From Paenibacillus popilliae ATCC 14706 (GTDB lineage Bacteria > Bacillota > Bacilli > Paenibacillales > Paenibacillaceae): 64,000 nt of DNA. The notes below the pieces were generated by a model that was given only the letters and a program-made list of their open reading frames with translations, was not told the origin of the DNA and did no database searches. Made by a program: the position numbers and the translations under genes. Within the stretch, counting starts at the first letter, position 1. Each line of letters begins with the position of its first letter. The stretch is from contig NZ_BALG01000042.1 of NCBI RefSeq assembly GCF_000315235.1, positions 1 through 64,000 on the forward strand, given 5' to 3'. Below, piece by piece: positions 53,323-62,353 of this stretch.

Positions 53323-54615
53323 ATGCTGCAAGGAAAATCGATACTGCTCGGCATCACGGGCGGCATTGCGGCTTACAAGGCTGCAGCGCTGTGCAGCAAG
53401 TTGAAGCAGGAGGGGGCTGAGGTGCACGTCATGATGACGGCATCGGCGACTCAGTTTATTTCGGAGCTGACGTTCCAGACATTGTCGCGTCAGCCGGTGT
53501 ATACGGACACGTTCGATGAGCGGGACGCTTCGGTCGTCTCCCACATCGATCTGGCGGATCATGCGGATCTTGTGCTGGTGGCGCCGGCTACGGCGAACGT
53601 GATCGCCAAGATGGCGCACGGCCTGGCGGATGATATGCTGACCACGACATTGCTCGCCACGACGGCGCCGGTCATGGTCGCTCCGGCCATGAATGTACAT
53701 ATGTACACCCACCCGGCCGTCATGCACAATATGGACATCTTGCGCTCGCGCGGCGTCCGGTTCATCGAGCCGGAAGAAGGGCTCCTTGCTTGCGGCTATA
53801 CCGGTAAGGGAAGGCTGGCCGAGCCGGAGCATATTGTGGAATATGTGAAGCGGTGGCTCGCGGACAGCGGCGGAGAATCCGCATTGCTGCCAGCCGACCA
53901 AGAAAGCGCACGGTCCGGACTGCTTCAAGGCAAGCGGGTGCTGGTCACGGCAGGCGGCACAGTCGAGCGCATCGATCCGGTCCGGTACATTACGAACGAT
54001 TCGTCCGGGAAGATGGGCTTCGCGATCGCGGAAGCCGCTCGCGACATGGGGGCCTATGTGACGCTCATCGCCGGCCAGACCCAGGCGATTCCTCCAGAGG
54101 GTGTCGAGCTGATCCGCGTCGAATCGGCACTGGATATGCGGGATGCCGTCATCTCGCGGTACGAGCAAGCGGATATTGTTGTGAAGGCGGCGGCGGTCGC
54201 CGATTACCGGCCAGTGCACCAGGCCGCCCAGAAGCTGAAGAAGACGGGCGAGCGGCTCGTTATCGAGCTGGAGCGGAACCCGGATATTTTGCAGGAGCTG
54301 GGCGAGATGAAGAAGAATCAGCTGCTGATCGGGTTCGCTGCCGAGACCGAACAGATGGAGCCGTATGCGTTGGACAAGCTGGTGCGCAAAAATCTCGATT
54401 TTATCGTTGCGAACGATGTCTCCCGCACCGACGCGGGCTTCGGTTCCGACCGCAATGAAGTGCATATATATAGTATAAATGGACTCGTCGAGCGCATCCC
54501 GCTCACGGCCAAGCGCGAGGTGGCCCGGCGTCTGCTCCGGCTTGCGGCTCAAGCGTCCGCCGCAGGAGACGAACCGCCATCCAAGCCTGGAGAGGTACAT
54601 TCGCTTGAACCATAA
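53323..54615 (+). CDS. coaBC: Bifunctional phosphopantothenoylcysteine decarboxylase / synthetase
   Basis: 430 residues. The CoaC flavoprotein half (1-190) has [19 protein letters not shown], the FMN and His region [20 protein letters not shown], and the [13 protein letters not shown] motif, with the active Cys in [16 protein letters not shown]. The CoaB half (200-400) has [29 protein letters not shown] and the K-x-K-K CTP-binding loop [13 protein letters not shown]. It makes 4'-phosphopantetheine precursor in CoA synthesis. A run of G residues before the ATG is the ribosome site. The end overlaps priA by 11 nt. Confidence 0.94.
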   Translation: MLQGKSILLGITGGIAAYKAAALCSKLKQEGAEVHVMMTASATQFISELTFQTLSRQPVYTDTFDERDASVVSHIDLADHADLVLVAPATANVIAKMAHGLADDMLTTTLLATTAPVMVAPAMNVHMYTHPAVMHNMDILRSRGVRFIEPEEGLLACGYTGKGRLAEPEHIVEYVKRWLADSGGESALLPADQESARSGLLQGKRVLVTAGGTVERIDPVRYITNDSSGKMGFAIAEAARDMGAYVTLIAGQTQAIPPEGVELIRVESALDMRDAVISRYEQADIVVKAAAVADYRPVHQAAQKLKKTGERLVIELERNPDILQELGEMKKNQLLIGFAAETEQMEPYALDKLVRKNLDFIVANDVSRTDAGFGSDRNEVHIYSINGLVERIPLTAKREVARRLLRLAAQASAAGDEPPSKPGEVHSLEP

Positions 54616-57217
54616 TGAAGTGGAGCGGGTGCGGGACAAATGGCAAGCGGGGGCAGTCGGGGCTCATCCTGACTTGTTGATCGCGCGCGTCATCGTCGAT
54701 GTGTCGGTCAAAGACACGGACCGGCCGTTCGACTACGCGATTCCTCTATCTATGGTGGAATGGATCGAGACGGGCAGTCGGGTCGGTGTCCCGTTCGGCG
54801 GGCGGACCGTGCAAGGCTTCGTTATCGGGTTATCCGACCGGACGGATGTGCCGCTGTCCCGGCTGAAGCCGATTCAGCAGCTACTGGATGTCGTCCCGCC
54901 GCTCCCGGCCGATCTCATTGAGCTCGGAATGTGGATGAGCGACCGCTATGTATGCACGCTGACGGCTGCTCTTCAGGCGATGATTCCGGGAGCCATCAAG
55001 GGTAAGCGGGAGAAGGCGCTCTCGGTGGGCGCCGATGCGCGCTTGTTCCTTCAAGGCGCCGACAGCGGAGCAGATGAATTGTCGCTGCGCCCGGATCGTC
55101 TGCTGGACGACCCGCAGACACGCAGCCTGCTTGCTTATGTGCAGCGCAACGAGCCGCTGCCAGCGAGAAAGCTGCTGCAGGCCTTTCCTCAGGCAGCACG
55201 CCTCATTAAGGAAGCGCTCCAGCACGGCTGGCTGCAGGAGACGGAGCGGATTAAGGATCGCATCGGTATCAAGCGGCTGAAGCGGGTGACGCTGACGGTC
55301 GATGATGTCGGCGAGGCGGTTGGCCGGCTGGGCAACCGAGCCGAAAGACAGCAGGAAACGCTGCGGCTCCTTGAGGAATATGGCGGAGAGCTGCCGCTTA
55401 AAAGCTTGAACGCATCTGCGGTCAAGGCGCTTGAGGCAAAAGGTTATGTGGCTGTCGCTGAGGTTGAGGTGATGCGGGATCCATACACTCAACGCCGCTT
55501 TCGGCCATCGAAGCCGCTGCCGCTGACAGAGGAGCAGCAGCAGGTCTTCGAAGCGATCGTGCTCGCGGTGGACGAACAGGAGCATCAGACCTTCCTGCTG
55601 CATGGGGTCACCGGGAGCGGCAAGACGGAGGTCTATTTGCAGGCGATCGAGCGTTGCCTTGATTCCGGACGCGAAGCGATCGTGCTTGTGCCGGAAATCT
55701 CGCTGACTCCGCAGATGGTCGAGCGCTTCAAGGGAAGATTCGGCTCCCGGGTAGCGGTCATGCATAGCCGACTCTCCCAGGGCGAACGTTACGACGAGTG
55801 GCGAAAAATCCGTGAAGGCCGCGTGCAGGTGGCGATCGGTGCCCGCTCAGCGGTGTTTGCCCCTTTTCCCCGGATTGGCCTTATTATTATGGATGAAGAG
55901 CATGAATCATCTTACAAGCAGGAAGAGACGCCGAAATATCACGCCCGCGACGTGGCGATTGAACGAGCGCGCCGGCAAGGCGCCATCGTCGTCCTCGGTT
56001 CGGCGACGCCTGCGATGGAGACGTATTACGCCTCCCGACTGAACGGCTACGAGCAGCTGCCTGCGGGGCTGGAGGCTCCGCCTTGGAAGCTGATCCCGCT
56101 GGCGATGCCTTCGCGCGTTGGCGGCAGGCCGCTTCCTCCGGTGACGCTCGTCGATATGAGGGAGCAACTGAAGATCGGCAACCGTTCCATGTTCAGCGCG
56201 CCGTTGGAGGCGGCGTTAGAGCAGCGGTTGGAGCGTCAGGAGCAGACGGTGCTGCTGTTGAACCGCAGAGGCTACTCGACGTTCGTCATGTGCCGCAGCT
56301 GCGGCTATGTCGCTCAGTGTCCGGAATGCGATATTTCGCTGACGTATCATATGAAGACGGGGCATATGCGCTGCCACTACTGCGGCCACGCGGAGCGGGC
56401 GCCGGAAGTATGCCCGTCATGCGAGAGCGAGCATATCCGTTATTTTGGCACGGGGACCCAGCGGGTAGAGGAACAACTCGCCCGCCGCTTCCCCGGCATT
56501 CGCGTCATTCGGATGGACGTGGACACGACCTCGGAGAAAGGGTCGCATGAACGACTGCTGCAGCAGTTCCGCGAACGGAAGGCCGACGTGCTGCTTGGCA
56601 CACAGATGGTGGCGAAGGGACTGGACTTCCCGTATGTCACGCTGGTCGGCGTCATTGCCGCCGATTCGGCGCTGCATATGCCGGACTTCCGCGCGGCGGA
56701 AAAGACGTTCCATCTGTTGACGCAGGTTGCCGGCCGGGCCGGACGCCATGAGCTGCCGGGTGAAGTCATCGTGCAGACCTATGCGCCGGAGCATTACTCG
56801 ATCATCCATGCGTCGGGGCATGATTACCGCGGCTTCGCTTCCGAAGAGCTGCGACACCGCCGCAATCTGATGGTGCCGCCCTTCTGCCGCCTGGCGCTGC
56901 TGTCGATATCACATGAACAGCTGCCGCTGCTCGTGCGCGTGGCCGAGAACGCGGCCCAGCGGCTCAAGGAACTGGCGGAACGCCAAGGCTGGCTGCATCC
57001 GCTGCATGAGCATGCGGAGGCGATGGAGATTCTCGGACCGGTCGCCTCCCCGATTCCGCGTATCAAGAACCGCTACCGCTTCCAATGCATGATCAAATGC
57101 CGGGGAGACGTAAATCTATCGGGTCTGCTGGCGGAAGCGATGCGCGAGTTCGATTTGGTCGCCAAAGAGCAGGACGTCCGGTTCAGCGTCGATATCGACC
57201 CGCAGATGATGATGTAG
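54605..57217 (+). CDS. priA: Primosomal replication restart helicase PriA
   Basis: 870 residues. N-terminal 3'-DNA binding domain (VDVSVKDTDRPFDYAIPLSM), Walker A LLHGVTGSGKTEVYLQAI, DEEH in IIMDEEHESSYKQEETPKYH, zinc-binding cysteine cluster (FVMCRSCGYVAQCPECDISL, MRCHYCGHAERAPEVCPSCE) and the C-terminal helicase motifs (FGTGTQRVEEQLARRFPG, VAKGLDFPYV, QVAGRAGRHELPG). It restarts stalled forks by loading the primosome. A TTG start follows GGAGAGG at 9 nt, inside the last codons of coaBC. Confidence 0.94.
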   Translation: MNHNEVERVRDKWQAGAVGAHPDLLIARVIVDVSVKDTDRPFDYAIPLSMVEWIETGSRVGVPFGGRTVQGFVIGLSDRTDVPLSRLKPIQQLLDVVPPLPADLIELGMWMSDRYVCTLTAALQAMIPGAIKGKREKALSVGADARLFLQGADSGADELSLRPDRLLDDPQTRSLLAYVQRNEPLPARKLLQAFPQAARLIKEALQHGWLQETERIKDRIGIKRLKRVTLTVDDVGEAVGRLGNRAERQQETLRLLEEYGGELPLKSLNASAVKALEAKGYVAVAEVEVMRDPYTQRRFRPSKPLPLTEEQQQVFEAIVLAVDEQEHQTFLLHGVTGSGKTEVYLQAIERCLDSGREAIVLVPEISLTPQMVERFKGRFGSRVAVMHSRLSQGERYDEWRKIREGRVQVAIGARSAVFAPFPRIGLIIMDEEHESSYKQEETPKYHARDVAIERARRQGAIVVLGSATPAMETYYASRLNGYEQLPAGLEAPPWKLIPLAMPSRVGGRPLPPVTLVDMREQLKIGNRSMFSAPLEAALEQRLERQEQTVLLLNRRGYSTFVMCRSCGYVAQCPECDISLTYHMKTGHMRCHYCGHAERAPEVCPSCESEHIRYFGTGTQRVEEQLARRFPGIRVIRMDVDTTSEKGSHERLLQQFRERKADVLLGTQMVAKGLDFPYVTLVGVIAADSALHMPDFRAAEKTFHLLTQVAGRAGRHELPGEVIVQTYAPEHYSIIHASGHDYRGFASEELRHRRNLMVPPFCRLALLSISHEQLPLLVRVAENAAQRLKELAERQGWLHPLHEHAEAMEILGPVASPIPRIKNRYRFQCMIKCRGDVNLSGLLAEAMREFDLVAKEQDVRFSVDIDPQMMM

Positions 57218-57273
57218 CCCGGCTGAATCGCATAGATCGCTATTTTTTAAGACGAAAAAGGATGGTGTGCCCT

Positions 57274-57756
57274 ATGGCATTGCGAATTATCGTACATGAA
57301 CCGGATCCGGTTCTTCATCAGATGGCGAAGGAGGTCACGAAGCTGACCCCGAATATTCACAAGCTGCTGAATGATATGGCGGACACGATGTACCACGCGG
57401 ACGGCGTCGGCCTGGCCGCGCCTCAGATTGGAATTTTGAAGCGCGTGATCATCGTCGATGTCGGAGACGAGCACGGCTTGATTGAGATGATTAACCCTAT
57501 CATTCTCAAGGCGGAAGGAGAACAGCTCGGCACGGAGGGATGCCTTAGCATTCCGGGGCTGAACGGCGATGTGCGCCGTTACGAGCATATTACGGTGCAA
57601 GGGCTTGACCGCCACGGCAAAACGTTCACGGTGGAGGCGTCGGATTTCCTGGCCCGCGCCTTCCAGCATGAGATTGACCATTTGAACGGCATTTTGTTCA
57701 CCGAGATTGCGGAGAGCGTGTATGAAGTTCCGCGTGAAGGCAGGAAGGCGGAATGA
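57274..57756 (+). CDS. def: Peptide deformylase
   Basis: 160 residues. Motifs I-III are intact: GVGLAAPQIG, EGCLSIPG (Cys ligand) and QHEIDHLNG (two His ligands plus catalytic Glu). It removes the formyl group from nascent N-terminal formylmethionine. AAAGGATGG precedes the ATG. The stop overlaps fmt (ATGATGA), so deformylase and formyltransferase are coupled. Confidence 0.96.
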   Translation: MALRIIVHEPDPVLHQMAKEVTKLTPNIHKLLNDMADTMYHADGVGLAAPQIGILKRVIIVDVGDEHGLIEMINPIILKAEGEQLGTEGCLSIPGLNGDVRRYEHITVQGLDRHGKTFTVEASDFLARAFQHEIDHLNGILFTEIAESVYEVPREGRKAE

Positions 57757-58694
57757 TGAAGATCGTATTTATGGGGACGCCGGATTTTGCCGTCGCTTCC
57801 CTCCGCATGCTGATCCAGGAAGGGTATGAGATCGTGGCTGTCGTGACGCAGCCGGATCGTCTCATCGGCCGCAAGCGGGTTATGACCCCGACGCCGGTAA
57901 AGGCGGAAGCGCTACAGCACGGATTGATGGTGTGGCAGCCGGAGAAGCTTCGCATCTCGGATACGGTGGACGATATCCGAGCCCTGCAGCCCGATTTGAT
58001 CGTGACGGCGGCGTACGGCCAGATTTTGCCGAAGGCAGTGCTCGATATTCCCCGGCTCGGCTGCATCAACGTGCACGGCTCGCTGCTGCCAAAGTACCGG
58101 GGCGGCGCGCCGATTCAGCGTTCGATTATGAACGGAGAGACGGTGACGGGCGTCACCATTATGTATATGGCGGAAGGCATGGATACCGGCGACATGATTA
58201 GCCGGGTTGAGGTGCCGATTGGCGCGGACGACAATGCAGGCACGATGTTCGCGAAGCTGAGCGAGGCCGGAGCGGATCTGCTCCGGCGAACGCTGCCGGA
58301 TATGATTGCCGGCCGGGTCGAAGCTGTGCCGCAGCCCCATGACGAGGCGACCTACGCCCCGAATCTGAAGCGCGAGGACGAGCGAATGGACTGGATGCGC
58401 CCGGCGGAGCAGATCGCCAATCAGGTGCGGGGCCTCGTTCCGTTTTCCGGGGCCTTCACCACCTGGAACGGTGAAGTATTCAAGGTGTGGGTGTGTCGGC
58501 CGGAGCCTGTGGTCCCGGGAGAAGCCGCGGCGGCCCCGGGCACCGTCCTGACGGCCGGAGCGGACGGCCTTCGCGTTCAGACCGGACAAGGTGTCCTCTC
58601 TCTGCTTGAAGTGCAGCCTGCAGGCAAGAAGGCCATGCCGGCCTCCGAGTTCCTTCGTGGCGGCAAAATGCAGCCAGGGACGGTGCTGTCATGA
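57753..58694 (+). CDS. fmt: Methionyl-tRNA formyltransferase
   Basis: 313 residues. KIVFMGTPDFAVASLRMLIQ, the THF-binding INVHGSLLPKYRGGAPIQRS with the catalytic N-H-D set (MDTGDMI supplies Asp), and the C-terminal tRNA-binding OB-like domain. It formylates initiator Met-tRNA using 10-formyl-THF. It overlaps def by 4 nt and rsmB by 4 nt. Confidence 0.95.
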   Translation: MMKIVFMGTPDFAVASLRMLIQEGYEIVAVVTQPDRLIGRKRVMTPTPVKAEALQHGLMVWQPEKLRISDTVDDIRALQPDLIVTAAYGQILPKAVLDIPRLGCINVHGSLLPKYRGGAPIQRSIMNGETVTGVTIMYMAEGMDTGDMISRVEVPIGADDNAGTMFAKLSEAGADLLRRTLPDMIAGRVEAVPQPHDEATYAPNLKREDERMDWMRPAEQIANQVRGLVPFSGAFTTWNGEVFKVWVCRPEPVVPGEAAAAPGTVLTAGADGLRVQTGQGVLSLLEVQPAGKKAMPASEFLRGGKMQPGTVLS

Positions 58695-60112
58695 ACGGAG
58701 GAGAACGACGTCCGCCCCGCAGACGGTTGACGTCGCGTGACGTTGCGTTGGAGGTGCTCGTCCGGGTGGAGAAGGAAGGCTCCTACAGCAATCTGGAATT
58801 GAACCGAGCGCTGAAGGAAGCGCAACTGGAACGGGCGGATGCCGCGCTGGCAACGGAGCTGGTGTACGGCACGATTCAGCGCCTCAATACGATCGACAGC
58901 GTGCTGGCGCGGAAGGTGCAGCGCGGCCTGGCGAAGCTGAAGCCCTGGGTTCGCAATCTGCTCCGGATGACCGCCTACCAGCTTCGCTATCTTGACCGCG
59001 TGCCCCCGCATGCGGCGGTGAACGAAGCGGTCGCGATCGCGAAGCGGCGCGGGCAGCAGGCGATGGGCGGCTTCGTGAACGGCGTGCTGCGCGCTGTCAT
59101 GCGCGAACCGGAGCTGTGGACCGCTCTGCTGGCCGACGGCGCCGTCAACCGCATCGCTTGGGAGCATTCGCATCCGGAGTGGCTCATCGCCCGCTGGATC
59201 GCAGCCTACGGCGAAGCCGAGACGGCTGCCATGTGCGCGGCGAACAATCGGCCGCCCCATAGCAGCGCGCGGGTAAACCGGCTGCGCGGCACGCGCGAGG
59301 CGCTGCTGGCCGAGTTGCGCGCGGACGGCTACCGGGCCGAAGCGTCCGCGCTCTCGCCGGACGGCATCGTAGCCGCCGGCGCCGGAAACCTGGCGCACAG
59401 CGCCTGGTATCGCGCCGGCCGCCTGTCGGTGCAGGACGAGAGCTCGATGCTCGTCGTCGAGGCGCTGCGGCCGGAACCGGGCATGCGCATCCTTGATTGC
59501 TGTGCCGCGCCAGGCGGCAAATCGACCCATATCGCCGAACGGATGGGTGATAGGGGCGAAGTCACGGCGAACGACGTTCACGCCTACAAGGTGGGGCTTA
59601 TCGAGGAGCAAGCCACCCGACTCGGCTTGACGTCGCTGCACGTAATGAACGTTGATGCGGCGGAGCTGGGACAAGCCCTTCCGCCCGCATCATTCGACGC
59701 CGTGCTGCTGGACGCGCCGTGCACCGGCTTCGGCGTCATTCGCCGCAAGCCGGACATAAAGTGGACGAAGCGCGAGGAAGATGTCGCCGCGATCGCCGCG
59801 CTTCAGGAGCGGCTGCTGACGGAAGCGGCGCGGATGGTGCGCCCCGGCGGCCGGCTCGTCTATTCGACCTGCACGGTGGAGCCGGAGGAGAACGGGGATG
59901 CCGTCCGCCGTTTCCTGGAACGATCGCCGGGCTGGGCGCTGGATGCGTCGTGGACGCACGCCCTGCCGCAGGACGCGCTGGACGCCGCGCTGCGGAGGAG
60001 TCCGGCCGGCATGCTGCAGGTATTCCCTCAGGATGCCGGATCTGACGGCTTCTTCATTGCCTGTCTGCAGCGCACGGACGGGCCTGGAGAAGCGGGCGCG
60101 GAACGGAACTGA
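58691..60112 (+). CDS. rsmB: 16S rRNA m5C967 methyltransferase RsmB
   Basis: 473 residues. N-terminal NusB-like domain (RDVALEVLVRVEKEGSYSNL, PWVRNLLRMTAYQLRYLDRV), then the SAM-binding LDCCAAPGGKSTHIAERMGD and the catalytic cysteines in LLDAPCTGFGVIRRKPDIKW and VYSTCTVEPEENGDAV. It methylates C967 of 16S rRNA. It overlaps fmt by 4 nt (ATGA). Confidence 0.94.
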   Translation: MNGGERRPPRRRLTSRDVALEVLVRVEKEGSYSNLELNRALKEAQLERADAALATELVYGTIQRLNTIDSVLARKVQRGLAKLKPWVRNLLRMTAYQLRYLDRVPPHAAVNEAVAIAKRRGQQAMGGFVNGVLRAVMREPELWTALLADGAVNRIAWEHSHPEWLIARWIAAYGEAETAAMCAANNRPPHSSARVNRLRGTREALLAELRADGYRAEASALSPDGIVAAGAGNLAHSAWYRAGRLSVQDESSMLVVEALRPEPGMRILDCCAAPGGKSTHIAERMGDRGEVTANDVHAYKVGLIEEQATRLGLTSLHVMNVDAAELGQALPPASFDAVLLDAPCTGFGVIRRKPDIKWTKREEDVAAIAALQERLLTEAARMVRPGGRLVYSTCTVEPEENGDAVRRFLERSPGWALDASWTHALPQDALDAALRRSPAGMLQVFPQDAGSDGFFIACLQRTDGPGEAGAERN

Positions 60113-60531
60113 GGCAATAGAACAGGTATATGGCCGCATCGACTATACGGTTGCTCCGTTTGGACGATGCGGCTATTGGCGTTCTATAAGCTCATTTTCC
60201 TAAACAGTCAGGAAAGAGGATGTGCGTAAGTCCCTTTTGTGTACAGCAACGTGATGGTTCGCCATTTTTTTGCGTCGTCTCCCCTCATCGGTTTCAGAAA
60301 AACGAGCCCATGGACGATTGGAATATCTGCTTGCGGGGTGAATTTTTCTCGGCGTTACAGGGGGACATGCGCATATATGGGGGAGGGTTGGTTATATACT
60401 CGGATAAGAGGCTGTCGACGGTTAGAGTAACACGGAGGATGCGATTTTGGCTTGGCTTTTGGCAAGGGCGCCATTTGTGGTAAAATAGATCGACTGCATG
60501 ACAAGTGATGAAGCGAAAGGTTGAACTATAC
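60113..60531. other. Intergenic region between rsmB and rlmN
   Basis: About 420 bases with no supportable gene. An open frame exists (about 60220-60483) but has no ribosome site and shows no recognisable family. A perfect 9-bp inverted repeat GCCGCATCG / CGATGCGGC at 60133-60173 lies just after rsmB without a T-run, perhaps a weak terminator. The rlmN promoter is at its right end. Confidence 0.5.
60459..60486 (+). promoter_or_regulatory. Sigma-A promoter of rlmN
   Basis: TTGGCA and TAAAAT are separated by 16 nt, about 45 bases before the rlmN ATG. It gives rlmN-prpC-prkC a start independent of the upstream genes. Confidence 0.7.
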
Positions 60532-61584
60532 ATGAAACCATTTATATATGACTATACGTTCGAGCAGCTTCAGCAGTGGCTAAAGGAACAAGGAGAGCCT
60601 GCTTTTCGGGCCGGGCAAATATTTAATTGGCTCTATGTGAAGCGGGTAACCAGCTTCGAGAAGATGACCAATCTGTCCAAGGGGCTGCGCGGCAAGCTGG
60701 ATGAGAGCTTCGCGTTCGTGAACTTGAAGGTCATTACGCATATGAAGTCCGAGGACGGCACCGTCAAATTTTTGTTCGGGTTGCATGACGATCATGCGAT
60801 CGAGACGGTCATCATGAGGCATAGCTACGGGAACAGCATCTGCGTCACAACTCAGATCGGCTGCCGCGTCGGCTGTACGTTCTGTGCCTCGACGCTGGGT
60901 GGGCTGAAGCGCAACCTGACAGCGGGAGAGATCGTTGCTCAGGTCGTCACAGCGCAGAAGATGCTCGACAAGACGAACGAGCGTATTAGCAGCATCGTCA
61001 TTATGGGGACAGGCGAGCCGTTCGAGAATTACGATGCGACGATGGCGTTCCTGCGGACGATGATTCATGAGAGAGGGCTGAACATCGGGCAGCGCCATAT
61101 TACCGTGTCGACGAGCGGCATTGTGCCGAGCATTTACCGGTTCGCGGACGAGAACACGCAGATTAATCTCGCAATCTCGATCCATGCGCCGAATGACGCG
61201 CTGCGCTCGAAGCTGATGCCGGTCAACCGCCGCTTTCCGTTCATTGAGGTGATGGAGGCGCTCAAGCACTATCAGGTGAAGACCGGGCGCAGAATTACGT
61301 TCGAGTACGCTCTCATCGGGGGCGTGAACGACAAGGTGGAGCATGCGGAGGAGTTGGCGGACGTGCTGAAGCGGATGGAGATGGTGGCCCACGTCAATCT
61401 GATTCCGGTCAACTATGTACCCGAGCGTAACTATATCCGCACTCCGCGCAACGATATTTTCAAGTTCCATCGCACGCTGCTGGATCGGGGCATCAACTCG
61501 ACCATCCGGCGGGAGCAGGGGCATGACATTGCCGCCGCTTGCGGCCAACTGCGTGCCAAGCATTTGGAGTCCAATGCGAGGTGA
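60532..61584 (+). CDS. rlmN: 23S rRNA A2503 / tRNA A37 C2-methyltransferase RlmN
   Basis: 350 residues. Radical-SAM motif [10 protein letters not shown] (CxxxCxxC for the 4Fe-4S cluster), the [17 protein letters not shown] segment, [13 protein letters not shown], and [11 protein letters not shown]. The C-terminal [14 protein letters not shown] carries the second catalytic Cys. It methylates A2503 of 23S rRNA and A37 of some tRNAs. AAAGGTTGAACTATAC precedes the ATG. Followed after 6 nt by prpC. Confidence 0.95.
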   Translation: MKPFIYDYTFEQLQQWLKEQGEPAFRAGQIFNWLYVKRVTSFEKMTNLSKGLRGKLDESFAFVNLKVITHMKSEDGTVKFLFGLHDDHAIETVIMRHSYGNSICVTTQIGCRVGCTFCASTLGGLKRNLTAGEIVAQVVTAQKMLDKTNERISSIVIMGTGEPFENYDATMAFLRTMIHERGLNIGQRHITVSTSGIVPSIYRFADENTQINLAISIHAPNDALRSKLMPVNRRFPFIEVMEALKHYQVKTGRRITFEYALIGGVNDKVEHAEELADVLKRMEMVAHVNLIPVNYVPERNYIRTPRNDIFKFHRTLLDRGINSTIRREQGHDIAAACGQLRAKHLESNAR

Positions 61585-61590
61585 GGAAGA

Positions 61591-62349
61591 ATGAGAGCGG
61601 TGCATCGTTCGGATGTTGGGCGCGTACGCGTAGTCAATGAAGATCGGGCTTATGTATCCGAGCTGGCGAACGGCTATGAAATCGCCGTTGTCGCGGACGG
61701 CATGGGCGGACATCGAGCAGGCGATATCGCGAGCCTCCTAGCGGTAGAGACCGTAGTCTCCGAGCTGGCAGCCCTGCCGCAGCAGATGGAGGAGCAGCAA
61801 TTGGCGGGAGCGTTGGAAGACGCGATTTTACGCGCCAATCATACGATTTTCCATATTGCGTCCCAGGATGAAAAGTACCACCATATGGGAACGACCATTG
61901 TAGCGGTGTTGTTTCCGTCTGGGCAGACGAGCGGATACATAGGGCATATCGGCGACAGCCGTGCCTATCGAATCGGACGGCGGGGGATCGTTCAGCTGAC
62001 GGAGGACCATACACTGGTCAATGAGCTGGTCAAGAGCGGCCAGATTGGCCCGGAAGAGGCGGAGCGCCATCCGCGGCGCAACGTGCTGGTGCGGGCGCTC
62101 GGCACCGATGAGCAGGTGAAGGTGGATATTATCCCGGTAGAGTATGACGAAGGCGATACGCTGCTTCTGTGCAGCGACGGCTTGACCAGCATGGTCGATG
62201 AGGACCATATCTGGAGCACCGTCATCGATCCGTCGCTCCCGTTGTGTGTACGGGCAGACCGGCTGCTTAGCCAGGCGCTTGAGGCCGGCGGAGACGATAA
62301 CGTTACGGTCGTGCTGCTGGAGCATCCTGACGCCGGGAAGGAGGATTGA
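61591..62349 (+). CDS. prpC: PP2C-family serine/threonine phosphatase PrpC (Stp)
   Basis: 252 residues. HRSDVGRVRVVNEDRAYVSE, VVADGMGGHRAGDIAS, MGTTIVAVLF, GHIGDSRAYRI, LLCSDGLTSMVDE and GGDDNVTVVLLEH supply the two-metal site. It reverses phosphorylation by PrkC. GAGGAAGA lies before the ATG. Five bases separate it from prkC. Confidence 0.95.
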   Translation: MRAVHRSDVGRVRVVNEDRAYVSELANGYEIAVVADGMGGHRAGDIASLLAVETVVSELAALPQQMEEQQLAGALEDAILRANHTIFHIASQDEKYHHMGTTIVAVLFPSGQTSGYIGHIGDSRAYRIGRRGIVQLTEDHTLVNELVKSGQIGPEEAERHPRRNVLVRALGTDEQVKVDIIPVEYDEGDTLLLCSDGLTSMVDEDHIWSTVIDPSLPLCVRADRLLSQALEAGGDDNVTVVLLEHPDAGKED

Positions 62350-62353
62350 GTAC

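Noticed and set aside
60220-60483. 87-codon open frame between rsmB and rlmN
   Set aside because: No ribosome site, odd composition, and it runs over the rlmN promoter.
60580-61713. 377-codon open frame antisense to rlmN
   Set aside because: Overlaps the strongly conserved rlmN and has no ribosome site.
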